A DNA stretch of 64,000 bases from positions 80,863-144,862 of the forward strand of contig CAINDA010000008.1 of the NCBI GenBank assembly GCA_903847205.1. The letters are read 5' to 3'. The notes beneath the pieces were generated by a model, which did not search any database, had not been told where the DNA came from, and saw nothing but the letters and a program-made list of their open reading frames with translations. Both the position numbers and the translations under genes were made by a program. Positions 42,898 through 53,257 of the stretch are shown one piece after another (positions within the stretch are counted from its first letter, which is position 1; each line of letters begins with the position of its first letter). This DNA comes from an uncultured Bacteroidota bacterium (GTDB lineage Bacteria > Bacteroidota > Bacteroidia > 2-12-FULL-35-15).

Positions 42898-44299
42898 TTA
42901 ATGGTATCTGGATTTTGTATTTAGGAGGGGTTTTGCTTATCATTTCTACACTGCCGTTTAATTGTTCGGCAAAGGTATGAATTAGAGTTAAGCCGGTTGT
43001 GCCGGCGCTGTTGAAATTAATTGAATCAGGGAAAGTTCCCTCAAAATCGATGTAATCAATTGTTAATATTTTTTTTTCTTTTGCAATGCAAATCTCTATA
43101 AATCCTTTGCTGTGGCCATTATACGAATGTTTAAATGAATTTAACATAATTTCATTAAGCATTAATCCCAGAGGCATGGCTGTATCCAGATCTAGTGTTA
43201 CATCGTCCCCTTGAAGCAGCAGTTGGATATTTTCGTTCATTTTTAAATGATAAAATAATTCTGTTAAATAATCATTCAAATAAATATTCTCAAATGATTT
43301 GCTCTTATATAAAAGTTCATGGATTAAGGCGGTTGATTTAATTCGTTTCCGGCTTATTGTAAGAGCTTCTTTAACCTCGATATTGTTAATATTCATTTCT
43401 TGCAGCTGCAATAAACTGGAAACCATTGCAAGGTTGTTTTTTATCCGATGGTGAATTTCAGCAAGCAGGGCTTCTTTTTCCTTTAAGGCGCTTTTTATTT
43501 TTTGCTCACTTTTTACACGGTCGGTAATGTCTTTTGAAAATATAGAAATGCCGCTAATTTTATTTTCAGAGTTATAGATAGGGTTGTAATTGGTTTCATG
43601 AAAAACGGTGTGATTGCTGGGGCCGCTATAACTTTCGATATCGCTGTAAACTTCTCCGTTTAGAATTCTTTTGTAAATTGTTTTTAATTTATCGTGTTTA
43701 GTAGGATCGATGAATTTAAGGACTGGTAACCCTGGCTGTAATTCAATGCCAAAGGCTATTTTCGCTATGCCCGCAAATGTGGAGTTAAATTCCATTAAAT
43801 TATAATCGTTATCAATTGAACAGATAATGTCGCTCGTATTATTTATAATGGCTTTTATTCTTTCACTCTTATTAATATTTTCGAACTCCTGAAGTTTACC
43901 TTCAGTAATATCTTCTACTAAAAAAATTAAACTTTTTATTGAATTGTCATAATTGGTAACTATTGAAATTTGTACCCGGTACCAGGCCTTACCATCAGGA
44001 TAGCTGGACGAAGTTCCCAATAATTCATTGATAAAAGTTTTTCTTGTGATTTTTATTTCGTCTAATTTTTGCTTAAATAACACCGCATATTCAGGCCATA
44101 CAAAATCAAACATACTGGCACCAATAACACTTTCGAGTGTAACATTCGGCCTTAATCTATTGATGAATTGTACTTGGTAATCTTCAGGATCTACAATTAA
44201 AATAAAATGCGGGATAACTTCCGCGAGACTTCTAAAATAAATGTCAGCTTTCGAATTAGTTATTTCATTTTTAAAATTTTCGTATTTATTTTCGGGCAT
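42884..44299 (-). CDS. PAS histidine kinase (HisKA_2 type)
   Basis: A 471-aa kinase from the ATG at 44299 (MPENKYENFK). A TTG at 44317 in the same frame would add six residues and is less likely. It has two PAS-like domains (about 20-135 and 140-255), a HisKA_2 dimerisation box with the phospho-acceptor His in EIHHRIKNNLAMVSSLLQLQ, and a HATPase domain with MLNEIMLNSFKHSYNG. No membrane helix, so it senses a cytoplasmic cue. It forms an operon with the receiver gene. Confidence 0.9.
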   Translation of the reverse strand: MPENKYENFKNEITNSKADIYFRSLAEVIPHFILIVDPEDYQVQFINRLRPNVTLESVIGASMFDFVWPEYAVLFKQKLDEIKITRKTFINELLGTSSSYPDGKAWYRVQISIVTNYDNSIKSLIFLVEDITEGKLQEFENINKSERIKAIINNTSDIICSIDNDYNLMEFNSTFAGIAKIAFGIELQPGLPVLKFIDPTKHDKLKTIYKRILNGEVYSDIESYSGPSNHTVFHETNYNPIYNSENKISGISIFSKDITDRVKSEQKIKSALKEKEALLAEIHHRIKNNLAMVSSLLQLQEMNINNIEVKEALTISRKRIKSTALIHELLYKSKSFENIYLNDYLTELFYHLKMNENIQLLLQGDDVTLDLDTAMPLGLMLNEIMLNSFKHSYNGHSKGFIEICIAKEKKILTIDYIDFEGTFPDSINFNSAGTTGLTLIHTFAEQLNGSVEMISKTPPKYKIQIPLNENH

Positions 44300-44398
44300 T
44301 TTGAATGGGTAAAGCAAATAATTATAAAACCTACTGCTTATTTAATGTGACTGACCAGCTGTTATGAATTGAATTCATTTGTGCCGCATCCTTTTTCA

Positions 44399-45010
44399 TT
44401 AATAAAAAAGCATTAGAAAAAGTTCTATTAAAAAACCAAGAATAAAGCCGGAATAAACTTGTGCCGGTGAATGCGTATTGAGTTTTAAACGTGCAAAGCC
44501 TACAATGCCTGAAAATAGGATAGTAAGCATAAAAATAAAATGCATGTCAGCCTGCAAACGGCAGGCAATGCCGAGTACAGCACCTGCAATGCCGCCTATG
44601 CCGGTTGTATGGGCGCTTATTTTCCACCAAAAATTAATGAGGAGAGTAATTAAAATAGATATGCCGGCGCCTAAAATGAGTATTTTAAAAATGGTTGGAA
44701 ATGCGGCATTATAAAACAAATAATAGAGTGCGAAATAATACAATGCAGTGCTGATATATGGGATCACGCGTTCACTGCTGCTCTCCATTTCGAGGCTTTT
44801 GATACGTCCCATCTTAAGTAAAATAAGGGTATTCAGAACCGGCAGTAAAAAAGTGAAAATAAAAGTAATGCTCAGAATAATTAATTTTAAATTGCCTGAT
44901 GTGAATGTGGATATATAGTTTTTTGTAAAAAAAATTAAGGCAAAGCCGCAGGTTGGCATCAGCAATGGATGAAATAAGTAGGAAATCAGTTTAGCAATGC
45001 GATTTTCCAA
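44399..45010 (-). CDS. PAP2-like integral membrane protein
   Basis: A 203-aa protein with about six membrane helices. Parts of the PAP2 signature are seen: ERVIPY, KISAHTTGIGG and ARLKLNTHSPAQVYSG. The usual catalytic pattern is degenerate but the second His is kept. Such proteins dephosphorylate lipid phosphates or are inactive relatives. It lies between the kinase operon and rpoN, on the same strand. Confidence 0.75.
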   Translation of the reverse strand: MENRIAKLISYLFHPLLMPTCGFALIFFTKNYISTFTSGNLKLIILSITFIFTFLLPVLNTLILLKMGRIKSLEMESSSERVIPYISTALYYFALYYLFYNAAFPTIFKILILGAGISILITLLINFWWKISAHTTGIGGIAGAVLGIACRLQADMHFIFMLTILFSGIVGFARLKLNTHSPAQVYSGFILGFLIELFLMLFY

Positions 45011-45050
45011 AATAAATAAGTATAATTTAGGAATTTAAATTTGAATTTAA

Positions 45051-46508
45051 TTACAGCTCTTTTCTTAAACGTGCAACGGGAATGTCAAGCTGTTCGCGGT
45101 ATTTTGCGATTGTTCTGCGGGCAATGTTATAACCTTTTTCTTTCAGGGTTTTTGTTAATTTATCATCAGTCAGCGGTTTCTTTTTATTTTCAACAGCTAT
45201 GCAGTCTTTTAAAATTTTCTTGACTTCACGTGTTGATACGTCTTCACCGCTGTCAGTTGAAAGGGATTCGCTGAAAAAGGATTTTAATAAAAAAGTACCA
45301 AAAGAAGTTTGCACATATTTGCTGTTCGCAACACGCGAAATAGTTGAAATATCCAGACCCACTTTTTCAGCAATATCTTTTAATATCATTGGTTTTAGAT
45401 GGGTTTCGTCGCCCTCTAAAAAATAAGCCCGCTGGTAGTCCATTATAGCATTCATAGTAAAAAGCAGTGTTTGACTTCTTTGCTGAATAGCATCAATAAA
45501 CCATTTGGCCCCGTCTAACTTCTGCTTAACAAACATGGATGCTTCTTTTCCTGTTTTGTTTTTTTCTTTAGTATATTCTTCAAGCATTTGGCTGTATGCT
45601 TTGCTCACCCTAAGATCCGGAGCATTTCTGGAGTTAAGGGTAAGGAGGAGCTCACCGTCTTCATTAGTAATAGTGAAGTCAGCTATTACCTGTTGGTAGC
45701 TCTTCTGCCCGTCAGCCATTGAGTTTCCGGGACGGGGGTTTAATTTCAAAATTTCATGAATGATTTCTTTCAGCGTTTCATCATCAATTTCCAGCTTTTT
45801 TGAAATTTTATCATAATGCTTTTTCGAAAACTCATCCATCTGCTCATCCACAACTTTAATGGCAAGCTCAATGATGGAAGTACGGTGCTCCTTGCGTTTT
45901 AACTGAATAAGTAAACATTCACGTAAATCTCGGGCGCCTATGCCTGCCGGATCAAACTCCTGAATAACTTTCAGCAGATGATTTAATTCAGCTTCATTAG
46001 TTTCAATGTTTTGTGAAAATGCAATATCATCAACAACAGAAGCTAAATCTCTGCGCAGGTACCCGTCATCATCTAAATTGCCGATCAAATAATCGGCAAT
46101 TTGATATTCGCGGTCATCAAGGTCTTTGAGTCCCAGCTGGCTGTCGAGCATATCCTGAAAAGAAACACCGACTGAAAAAGGAATTTCTTTGCGTTCTTCA
46201 TCCGGGCTTGTATTGTTTGCTCTCAGCTTGTACGATGAGCCTTCGTCCTCATCCATATAATCGCTTATACTGAAATCATCACGCTGATTTTCTTCACTTT
46301 TCGGAGCATCATCATAATTTTCATCTTCAAACTCGTTAGCAGTTTCTTCATCACTTTCAGAACCTTCTTCCAAAGCAGGATTAATTTCCATTTCTTCTTT
46401 GATTCGCTGTTCAAGGGCAATAGTAGGCAGCTGCAGCAATTTCATTAATTGAATTTGCTGTGGTGAAAGCTTTTGAAGTAATTTTTGTGTTTGTACCTGC
46501 CTTAACAT
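45051..46508 (-). CDS. rpoN: RNA polymerase sigma-54 factor
   Basis: A 485-aa sigma-54. Region I with the LLQKLSPQQIQLMKLLQLP pattern at the start, an acidic region II (residues 60-110), the core-binding region III (FDPAGIGARDLRECL) and the C-terminal DNA-binding part with the RpoN box ARRTIAKYREQL (463-474). It directs polymerase to -24/-12 promoters and needs an enhancer-binding activator. Length is normal for the family. Confidence 0.97.
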   Translation of the reverse strand: MLRQVQTQKLLQKLSPQQIQLMKLLQLPTIALEQRIKEEMEINPALEEGSESDEETANEFEDENYDDAPKSEENQRDDFSISDYMDEDEGSSYKLRANNTSPDEERKEIPFSVGVSFQDMLDSQLGLKDLDDREYQIADYLIGNLDDDGYLRRDLASVVDDIAFSQNIETNEAELNHLLKVIQEFDPAGIGARDLRECLLIQLKRKEHRTSIIELAIKVVDEQMDEFSKKHYDKISKKLEIDDETLKEIIHEILKLNPRPGNSMADGQKSYQQVIADFTITNEDGELLLTLNSRNAPDLRVSKAYSQMLEEYTKEKNKTGKEASMFVKQKLDGAKWFIDAIQQRSQTLLFTMNAIMDYQRAYFLEGDETHLKPMILKDIAEKVGLDISTISRVANSKYVQTSFGTFLLKSFFSESLSTDSGEDVSTREVKKILKDCIAVENKKKPLTDDKLTKTLKEKGYNIARRTIAKYREQLDIPVARLRKEL

Positions 46509-46629
46509 AAACCTCGAGATGATTTTAATTCAAACAAAAATAATAAATATTCAACAGATATTTTCAAAATCAAAACAAGATGCATACCATAATTTAAATG
46601 CGGCATTTATTGCGTGCAAAAAAACGCTT

Positions 46630-47499
46630 TTAAAAATGATAACCCTTAAATCCTTTAGTAAATTCTTCAGGTGCCATAGCTGAATTTACCTGCAGATTGA
46701 GATATTCGTATGACTCAAAAAGTCCTTTATCATCAAATATTTTTTCGCTGATGGGCAGCATACTTTCTTTGTCAACCATTAATAGTATAAGTTTCGCATA
46801 GGCATTCGGCACTTGTATAATCTGTCCTTCTTTTACATCAGTGTACCACGTTGCTTTAGGATTATTTTCTAAAATCATATATTCGCTGATATGAAGACGG
46901 CCGGCAACTGAGAGAATGTTTTCACCTTTTTTAATTGTGTAAGGCAGCCACGCAAAATCAGGAAAGGCAATAGAAATTTTATAGCATGTATGACCTGTAT
47001 ATTTTTCTTCTCCAAGAACAACAAATTGTTTTGCAAGTTTTTCGCCGGAATGTTTCATGCCGTCTCTTAAAATATCAGCAAGGTATTCCATTCCTAATTC
47101 GTTAATGGTATGATGCTGGCCTTTGCGCATCAATGAACCCATTGGATCCAGATTAAGATTCATATATGGAAACGATCCGGGATTTACCAATGCATTTCCA
47201 TTGTTAGCGCCCTGCACCCATAATACTTCCTGACCTGTTGTCAGAGATATGTATAATTTGCGCGGCGAGAGCTGCAGTTTTACTCTGGACTCAGTATAAG
47301 TCATTGTGCCTTTAAGTCTTTCGTTGCGCTGCAAATCGTAACGCAGCGTTTTTATTTTGGAGGTTGATTCTAAAATACCGTTAAGAATTTCGAGGGAGTT
47401 GTAAGCGGGCGTTGGCCTGATATAGCTGAAGGAACCCAAGAATAAGCAGATGCTGATAAGGGTAATAAATAATCCGGAACGTTGTAGTTTCAATCTCAT
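46630..47499 (-). CDS. DUF1571/LysM secreted protein, paralogue 1
   Basis: A 289-aa protein with a signal-like start (GLFITLISICLFLGSFSYI), a DUF1571-type region (TLRYDLQRNERLKGTMTYT to PYMNLNLDPMGSLMRKGQHH) and a LysM-like C-terminal region (PYTIKKGENILSVAGRLHI, ILENNPKATWY). LysM would bind peptidoglycan, so it should act in the periplasm. It is about two-thirds identical to the next gene, so the pair arose by tandem duplication. Confidence 0.8.
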   Translation of the reverse strand: MRLKLQRSGLFITLISICLFLGSFSYIRPTPAYNSLEILNGILESTSKIKTLRYDLQRNERLKGTMTYTESRVKLQLSPRKLYISLTTGQEVLWVQGANNGNALVNPGSFPYMNLNLDPMGSLMRKGQHHTINELGMEYLADILRDGMKHSGEKLAKQFVVLGEEKYTGHTCYKISIAFPDFAWLPYTIKKGENILSVAGRLHISEYMILENNPKATWYTDVKEGQIIQVPNAYAKLILLMVDKESMLPISEKIFDDKGLFESYEYLNLQVNSAMAPEEFTKGFKGYHF

Positions 47500-47540
47500 T
47501 CTTTATTCTTAAACTATATATTTATTTTTTCTAAAGATAT

Positions 47541-48407
47541 CTAAAAATTATAGTCTTTATAATTCTTAGTAAACTCCTCGGGGGCTATTGGTTCGTTAAC
47601 CTGTAAATTGGAATATTCGTAAGTTTCAAAAAGGCCCTTGTTGTCAAATACTGTATTGTTAACAGGCAGCAGTAATTCTTTGTCAATTAAAAGCAGGATA
47701 AGTTTTCCGTATGCATCCGGCACTTGTATTACCTGTCCTTCTTTCACATCATCGTACCAGCTTGCTTTAGGATTGTTTTCCAAAACCATGTATTCGCTGA
47801 TATGGCGCTGCCTTGCAATGGAAGTAATGTCTTCGCCCTTTTTTACGGTGTAGGGCACCCATGCTAAATCGGGGAAAGCTATTGAAAGTTTGAAGCAGTT
47901 GCGGCCATTGTATTTTTCTTCACCAACAATAACAAAGTATTTATCAATTTTATCGCCGGCCCTTCTCATGCCGTCTTTTAGAATTTCTGCTAGATACTGC
48001 AGTCCCATTTCATGAATTGTATGGTGCTGGTCCTTTCGCATCAGCGAGCCCATTGGATCGAGATTAAGATTCATGTAGGGGAAAGACCCTGGATTTATCA
48101 AAGCTTCACCGTCATTAGCTCCTTGTATCCATAGTACTTCCGGGCCTTTTAAGGATAAATAAATTTTCCGGGGTGACACTTGCAGTTTAACTTTCGATCC
48201 CGTGTATTGCATTTTGCCTTTTATACGCTCATTACAATGTAACTCATAACGAAGTGTTTTTATATTTGAAATCGAGACTAAAACGTTATTGAGAATTTCG
48301 AGCGTGGTATTGGCTGCTTTTTTAGGAACGGGAGTGAAAGATGCTGATATTATGCAGATGCAGGTTATTGAAATAAATAATCCGGTAATACTTAACTTTA
48401 ATTTCAT
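47541..48407 (-). CDS. DUF1571/LysM secreted protein, paralogue 2
   Basis: A 288-aa protein with the same layout as its neighbour: signal-like N-terminus (LFISITCICIISASF), DUF1571-type region with IKTLRYELHCNERIKG, and a LysM-like region (YTVKKGEDITSIARQRHI). The 41-bp gap to the other copy and the shared strand suggest one operon. Divergence is spread evenly over the proteins, so both copies seem to be kept. Confidence 0.8.
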   Translation of the reverse strand: MKLKLSITGLFISITCICIISASFTPVPKKAANTTLEILNNVLVSISNIKTLRYELHCNERIKGKMQYTGSKVKLQVSPRKIYLSLKGPEVLWIQGANDGEALINPGSFPYMNLNLDPMGSLMRKDQHHTIHEMGLQYLAEILKDGMRRAGDKIDKYFVIVGEEKYNGRNCFKLSIAFPDLAWVPYTVKKGEDITSIARQRHISEYMVLENNPKASWYDDVKEGQVIQVPDAYGKLILLLIDKELLLPVNNTVFDNKGLFETYEYSNLQVNEPIAPEEFTKNYKDYNF

Positions 48408-48627
48408 TTTTTGTTTGGGCGAATCCTTGGTTTTACAAATTTAATAAAAAATGTTGTTGTTAATTTTTAAAAATTACGACTTTAGCTTAAATTAACAATT
48501 TTATTATTTCTCTTGAATTCAAAATTAAATTTGGGAATGATCAATGAAAACAATGCTTGCACAAAGCGTTGCAAATGCCGATTGATTGGTTAAGATAATT
48601 GAGTATTTTCGTGCAAAATTGATTTCA

Positions 48628-49365
48628 ATGAAAATAATCGGAATTATACCTGCCCGTTATGCATCTACCCGCTTTCCGGGAAAACCATTGGTAGATATTA
48701 ATGGAAAATCAATGATACAGCGTGTTTACGAGCAGGCAAAAAAAGCGGGATCATTAACCGATGTGGTAGTTGCCACTGATGACAGCCGGATAGAAAAACA
48801 TGTTTTAACTTTCGGAGGCAGTGCGGTTATGACTAAAGAGAGTCATCAAAGCGGTACAGACAGGTGTTTTGAGGTGATAGAAAAATTTCATCCCGATGCT
48901 GACGTGGTTATAAATATTCAAGGCGACGAACCTTTTATCCGCCCGGAGCAGATTGATCTGGCCGCATCCTGTTTCGATACAGACAGTGTTCGGATTGCAA
49001 CTTTGGTTAAAAAAATTAATACTTACGAAGAATTGTTTAACGTCAATACTCCAAAAGTGGTATTGAATAAATATGGTGATGCTGTTTATTTCAGCCGCCA
49101 GACTTTGCCTTTTATCCGTCAAAAGGATCAAACGGAATGGCTCTCGCAGTATACCTTCTATAAACACATCGGCATTTATGCATATACTGTTGACGTGTTA
49201 GCAGAAATTACGAAGCTGAAACAATCTTCTCTGGAACTTGCCGAAGGCTTGGAACAGCTTCGCTGGATTGAAAATGGATATACAATAAAAACTAAAATTA
49301 CTGATTTTGAGAGCATTGCAGTTGACACCCCGGATGACCTTAAAAAACTGACAATTTTTTTGTAA
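48628..49365 (+). CDS. kdsB: 3-deoxy-manno-octulosonate cytidylyltransferase
   Basis: A 245-aa CMP-Kdo synthetase. It joins Kdo to CMP for lipid A/lipopolysaccharide synthesis. The start is the ATG at 48628 (MKIIGIIPARYASTRFPGKP), because the nucleotide-binding signature IIPARYASTRFPGKPL must be near the N-terminus. NIQGDEPFIRPEQID and HIGIYAYTVDVL are further family marks. TATTTTCG upstream is close to the -7 box. Confidence 0.96.
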   Translation: MKIIGIIPARYASTRFPGKPLVDINGKSMIQRVYEQAKKAGSLTDVVVATDDSRIEKHVLTFGGSAVMTKESHQSGTDRCFEVIEKFHPDADVVINIQGDEPFIRPEQIDLAASCFDTDSVRIATLVKKINTYEELFNVNTPKVVLNKYGDAVYFSRQTLPFIRQKDQTEWLSQYTFYKHIGIYAYTVDVLAEITKLKQSSLELAEGLEQLRWIENGYTIKTKITDFESIAVDTPDDLKKLTIFL

Positions 49366-49454
49366 TTTCACGCTCCGGCATTAATTTTTATTGAGAAAAT
49401 CTTCCGGTTACAAATTGCAAAATCTCAAACATAAAAAAACATTTTTAAGAAATT

Positions 49455-50525
49455 TTGATCAGCCCAGATAAATATATTAGCGGATTATTATACGAACATG
49501 ATTGCGTGATTGTGCCTGATTTTGGCGGATTTGTTGCCAATTATAGCCCTGCAAAAATACATCCGGTTCTTCACCAGTTTACTCCTCCTTCTAAAAGTAT
49601 TATTTTTAATAAAATGCTGAAAAATAATGATGGTCTTTTAGCCAGTCATATTGCAGCCATTGAAAAAATAAGCTTTCCCGAAGCCCTAAAATATATTAAT
49701 CACTTTGTAGAAAACGCAAATCTTCAATTAAAAAAAGGAGCAAAAATTACGCTTGAAGAAATCGGTACTTTATATTTAGATACCGAACGTAATATTCAGT
49801 TTGAGCCTGAAACAGCAAATTATCTGTTAGAAGCATTCGGTCTGCCGGACTTTCAATCACCGCCCATTAAGCGCGATACTATCAGCAGGCGGATTGAAAA
49901 AGAATTTATAGACAGGGGAGCTATTCCTGCTGAAAAGAAAAAAAGCAGAATTAAAACATACATAGCTGTGGCAGTTGCACTGCCTTTGGTTTTCGCATTG
50001 ATTTGGATTCCTTTGAAAACCGATTTATTAAAAAATATTAATTATTCGAGCTTAAATCCTTTTGTTTCAAAGGAAGCAGCAAAATATACTGAGCGTGAAA
50101 AAACAAAATCAGAGAAGCTGAAAATAGAAAATTCCGAAACAGCTTCTTTCCTGAAAATGAATGATACTGCCAGGCAGGCAAGGTTAAATATAAATGATAA
50201 TGTTTCTCTGCCTGTTACCGCCGATATGATTGGGAACAAAACAGCAGGGCTTGTGAAAGTTGATTCTACAAGTGTTTCGGTTCGTAAAACAAACATCAGC
50301 GACGACTTTAAGTTCCACTTGATCAGCGGCTGTTTCCTGATAAAGGACAATGCAGATAAATTTGTAACCACGCTGCAGAGTCAGAATTATACTGCATCCA
50401 TCATTGGGAAGCGCAATGGTTTGTACGTAGTTAGTTCAGGTGATTATCCAACGCGCCAGGAAGCTTCAAGTCAATTAATAAAGCTGAAAAAAAATCAGCC
50501 GGAAGCATGGCTGCTTGTTAAATAA
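49455..50525 (+). CDS. HU-domain / SPOR protein
   Basis: A 356-aa protein beginning at a TTG (MISPDKYISGLLYEHD). Residues 1-130 are a HU-like pair of domains of the Bacteroidota type (VIVPDFGGFVANY, GAKITLEEIGTLYLD). A membrane helix at about 168-186 (YIAVAVALPLVFALIWIPL) leads to a periplasmic region ending in a SPOR domain (about 281-356), which binds denuded peptidoglycan at division sites. It could link the nucleoid or cytoplasm to septal wall; that role is inferred. Confidence 0.85.
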   Translation: MISPDKYISGLLYEHDCVIVPDFGGFVANYSPAKIHPVLHQFTPPSKSIIFNKMLKNNDGLLASHIAAIEKISFPEALKYINHFVENANLQLKKGAKITLEEIGTLYLDTERNIQFEPETANYLLEAFGLPDFQSPPIKRDTISRRIEKEFIDRGAIPAEKKKSRIKTYIAVAVALPLVFALIWIPLKTDLLKNINYSSLNPFVSKEAAKYTEREKTKSEKLKIENSETASFLKMNDTARQARLNINDNVSLPVTADMIGNKTAGLVKVDSTSVSVRKTNISDDFKFHLISGCFLIKDNADKFVTTLQSQNYTASIIGKRNGLYVVSSGDYPTRQEASSQLIKLKKNQPEAWLLVK

Positions 50526-50587
50526 TTTTTCGCTCCTCGTCCCTTTTTTAAAAAAGTGACTATTATCAATAAACATAAGAACCCGAA

Positions 50588-51355
50588 TTGCAGCGCTATT
50601 TTATTCAATTATCTTACAATGGAACTGCTTACCACGGATGGCAGATACAAGAAAATACTTTGCAGACAGTACAGCAGGTATTGAATGAAATGCTTTCGAG
50701 ATTATTGAATGAACCTGTATTTGTGACAGGCTGCGGGCGCACAGATACCGGCGTTCACGCCTCTGAATATTTTGCTCATTTTGATGCCTATGTAAATAAT
50801 CTTCACATTGATCATGATAAATGGATTTTAAAATTTAATCATGCATTGCCTGCTGATATTGCCATTCACAAAATATTTCCGGTATCGGAAAAGGCAAATT
50901 CAAGATTCGATGCAGTTTCCAGAACATATCAATACGTAATCACAAGAAAAAAAAATCCGTTTCAGATCAATAAAGCCTGCTTTTTATACGGCAGCATTAA
51001 TATGGACAGGATGAACGAAGCCGCTAAAATATTGTTTGACTATTCCGATTTTTCTTCCTTCGCAAAAAGCAATACTCAAAATAAGACTAATATCTGCAGG
51101 ATTTATAAAGCCGAATGGAAAGAAGAAAATGATGTGTTTGTTTTTACAATTTCGGCCGACCGTTTTTTGCGAAATATGGTAAGGGCAATTGTCGGAACAC
51201 TTTTAGATGTAGGCAAAGGGAAAACATCAATGGAAGAATTTAAAAATGTTATTGAAAGTAAAACGCGCTCAAATGCCGGGTTTTCGGCACATGCATGCGG
51301 TTTGTACCTAACAAAGGTGGAATATCCTCAAAATTATTTCAATGGCGGAATCTAA
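50588..51355 (+). CDS. truA: tRNA pseudouridine synthase A
   Basis: A 255-aa enzyme that makes pseudouridine at positions 38-40 of the tRNA anticodon arm. The catalytic Asp lies in GCGRTDTGVHA, and the start SYNGTAYHGWQ and the SRTYQYVI and RFLRNMVRAIVG motifs are typical. The start is a TTG at 50588 (MQRYFIQL). It overlaps the ABC exporter gene by 14 bases. Confidence 0.96.
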   Translation: MQRYFIQLSYNGTAYHGWQIQENTLQTVQQVLNEMLSRLLNEPVFVTGCGRTDTGVHASEYFAHFDAYVNNLHIDHDKWILKFNHALPADIAIHKIFPVSEKANSRFDAVSRTYQYVITRKKNPFQINKACFLYGSINMDRMNEAAKILFDYSDFSSFAKSNTQNKTNICRIYKAEWKEENDVFVFTISADRFLRNMVRAIVGTLLDVGKGKTSMEEFKNVIESKTRSNAGFSAHACGLYLTKVEYPQNYFNGGI

Positions 51356-53180
51356 AAAAAAATCCGTAACAGGTAAAACAGTTGATTTTATAATTCTGAA
51401 AAGAATTGCTGCTTACATAAAACCATACCGGCGAAACTTCACACTCGCGGTCTGTACAACAATTACTTTAGCTTTTCTTTCTCCGATACGCCCCTATTTA
51501 ATTCAATATACTTTCGATCATTATGTAGCAGAATCAAATGCGCCGATGCTGTTATCCATGACGATGATTTTGATTGTACTGCTGGTGTCAGAAGCTCTTT
51601 TGCAGTTTGCGGATTCGTATTTGACAAACCGCTTAGGGCAGTATATAATTAAAGATCTGCGCGTGCAGCTGTATAAACATATAATTAACCTGCGGCTGAA
51701 ATATTATGACCATACTCCTATAGGAACTCTTGTAACCCGCGCTGTTTCGGACATTGAAGTAATAGCCGATATTTTTTCGGAAGGGTTGATTGTAATCATG
51801 GGCGATTTATTAAAAATTACCGTCATACTTGGCGTGATGTTTTTTTTAAATTTCAAACTTACTCTGATAATTCTTGCGCCTATTCCGCTGCTGCTGATTG
51901 CAACTTATTTTTTTAAGAAAGCTGTGCAGGCTTCTTTTCAGGATGTGCGCACCCAGGTGGCGCGCCTAAATGCCTTTGTTCAGGAACATATTACAGGAAT
52001 GAACATCGTGCAGATTTTTAACCGCGAAAAAGCGGAAATGAAAAAATTTGATGCGATAAATGCAAAACACCGCGATGCAAATATCCGTTCAATTTTAGCG
52101 TATTCAATCTTTTTTCCTATAGTCGAAATTCTTTCTTCTGTTTCGCTGGGACTGCTTATCTGGTGGGGCGGAAAAGGAATACTTCGCGGTACAGCAACCA
52201 CAGGCGAATTGGCTGCATTTATTATGTACATCAACATGCTGTTCCGTCCGATACGCATGCTGGCCGACCGGTTCAACACTTTGCAGATGGGGATGGTGTC
52301 GTCAGAACGTGTATTTAAAGTGCTTGATACAAATGAAATGATTGAAAATAAAGGCACTTTGAAAGCAGAAAAAATAAAAGGAAATGTTGAGTTTAAAAAT
52401 GTTTGGTTTACATACAATGATGAAAGTTTAAAAACGGGCAGAGTAGGAGAGGAGGCAGAAGGCAGTGCCTTACCGGTTCCTGAATGGATTTTGAAAAATA
52501 TTTCTTTCTCCGTGCGGCAGGGTGAAACCATTGCACTCGTCGGGGCAACCGGTGCAGGAAAATCTTCTGTCATTAATTTGTTGAACCGCTTTTATGAATA
52601 TAATAAAGGCTGTATAAGTATTGACGGCATTGATGTTCGGGATTATGAATTAACGTCGCTGCGGACAAATATAGGAGTTGTGCTTCAGGATGTTTTTTTA
52701 TTTTCAGATACACTTGCAAATAATATTTCCTTGAATAATCCTGAAATCACCCGCATGCAGATTATTGAAGCCGCTAAAATTGTGGGTGCCCATGATTTTA
52801 TAAGCAGGCTTCCGAATAATTATGATTACAATGCAATGGAGCGCGGTACAATGCTTTCAGCAGGGCAGCGTCAGTTAATATCTTTTATCCGCGCGTATGT
52901 TTATAATCCTAAAATTTTGGTGCTTGATGAAGCAACTTCATCCATTGATACTGAATCAGAAAAGCTGATTCAAAATGCAGTTGAGCTGCTTACAAAAAAC
53001 CGTACATCAATTGTAATTGCGCATCGTTTAGCTACAATTCAAAAAGCAGATAAAATAATTGTAATGGACAAAGGCGAGATAATTGAAATGGGAAATCATC
53101 AGGAATTACTCAAGCAAAATGGGCAGTACAAACGTTTATTCGAACTGCAGTTTAAAGAGGAAATAATGAAAGAGGCATAA
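51342..53180 (+). CDS. MsbA-like ABC exporter
   Basis: A 612-aa half-transporter. Residues 1-330 are a six-helix ABC membrane domain. Residues 350-605 are the ATPase with Walker A GATGAGKSS, signature LSAGQRQLI and Walker B ILVLDEATSS, plus the H-loop in VIAHRL. Length and order fit lipid or drug exporters such as MsbA. A short insert (GRVGEEAEGSALPVPEW) precedes Walker A. Substrate unknown. Confidence 0.93.
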   Translation: MAESKKKSVTGKTVDFIILKRIAAYIKPYRRNFTLAVCTTITLAFLSPIRPYLIQYTFDHYVAESNAPMLLSMTMILIVLLVSEALLQFADSYLTNRLGQYIIKDLRVQLYKHIINLRLKYYDHTPIGTLVTRAVSDIEVIADIFSEGLIVIMGDLLKITVILGVMFFLNFKLTLIILAPIPLLLIATYFFKKAVQASFQDVRTQVARLNAFVQEHITGMNIVQIFNREKAEMKKFDAINAKHRDANIRSILAYSIFFPIVEILSSVSLGLLIWWGGKGILRGTATTGELAAFIMYINMLFRPIRMLADRFNTLQMGMVSSERVFKVLDTNEMIENKGTLKAEKIKGNVEFKNVWFTYNDESLKTGRVGEEAEGSALPVPEWILKNISFSVRQGETIALVGATGAGKSSVINLLNRFYEYNKGCISIDGIDVRDYELTSLRTNIGVVLQDVFLFSDTLANNISLNNPEITRMQIIEAAKIVGAHDFISRLPNNYDYNAMERGTMLSAGQRQLISFIRAYVYNPKILVLDEATSSIDTESEKLIQNAVELLTKNRTSIVIAHRLATIQKADKIIVMDKGEIIEMGNHQELLKQNGQYKRLFELQFKEEIMKEA

Positions 53181-53194
53181 AATTTTGTACCCAG

Positions 53195-53228
53195 AAACCT
53201 GACAGGTTTTTAAAACCTGCGTAGGTTT
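53195..53228. repeat. Dispersed palindromic repeat, copy 1
   Basis: AAACCTGACAGGTTTTTA followed by AAACCTGCGTAGGTTT forms a nearly symmetric element. A related element occurs at 57870-57902. Both lie in intergenic gaps between convergent or divergent genes and may act as terminators or REP-like elements. Confidence 0.65.
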
Positions 53229-53257
53229 AATCTACACAGAATAGCCGCGACGTTAAA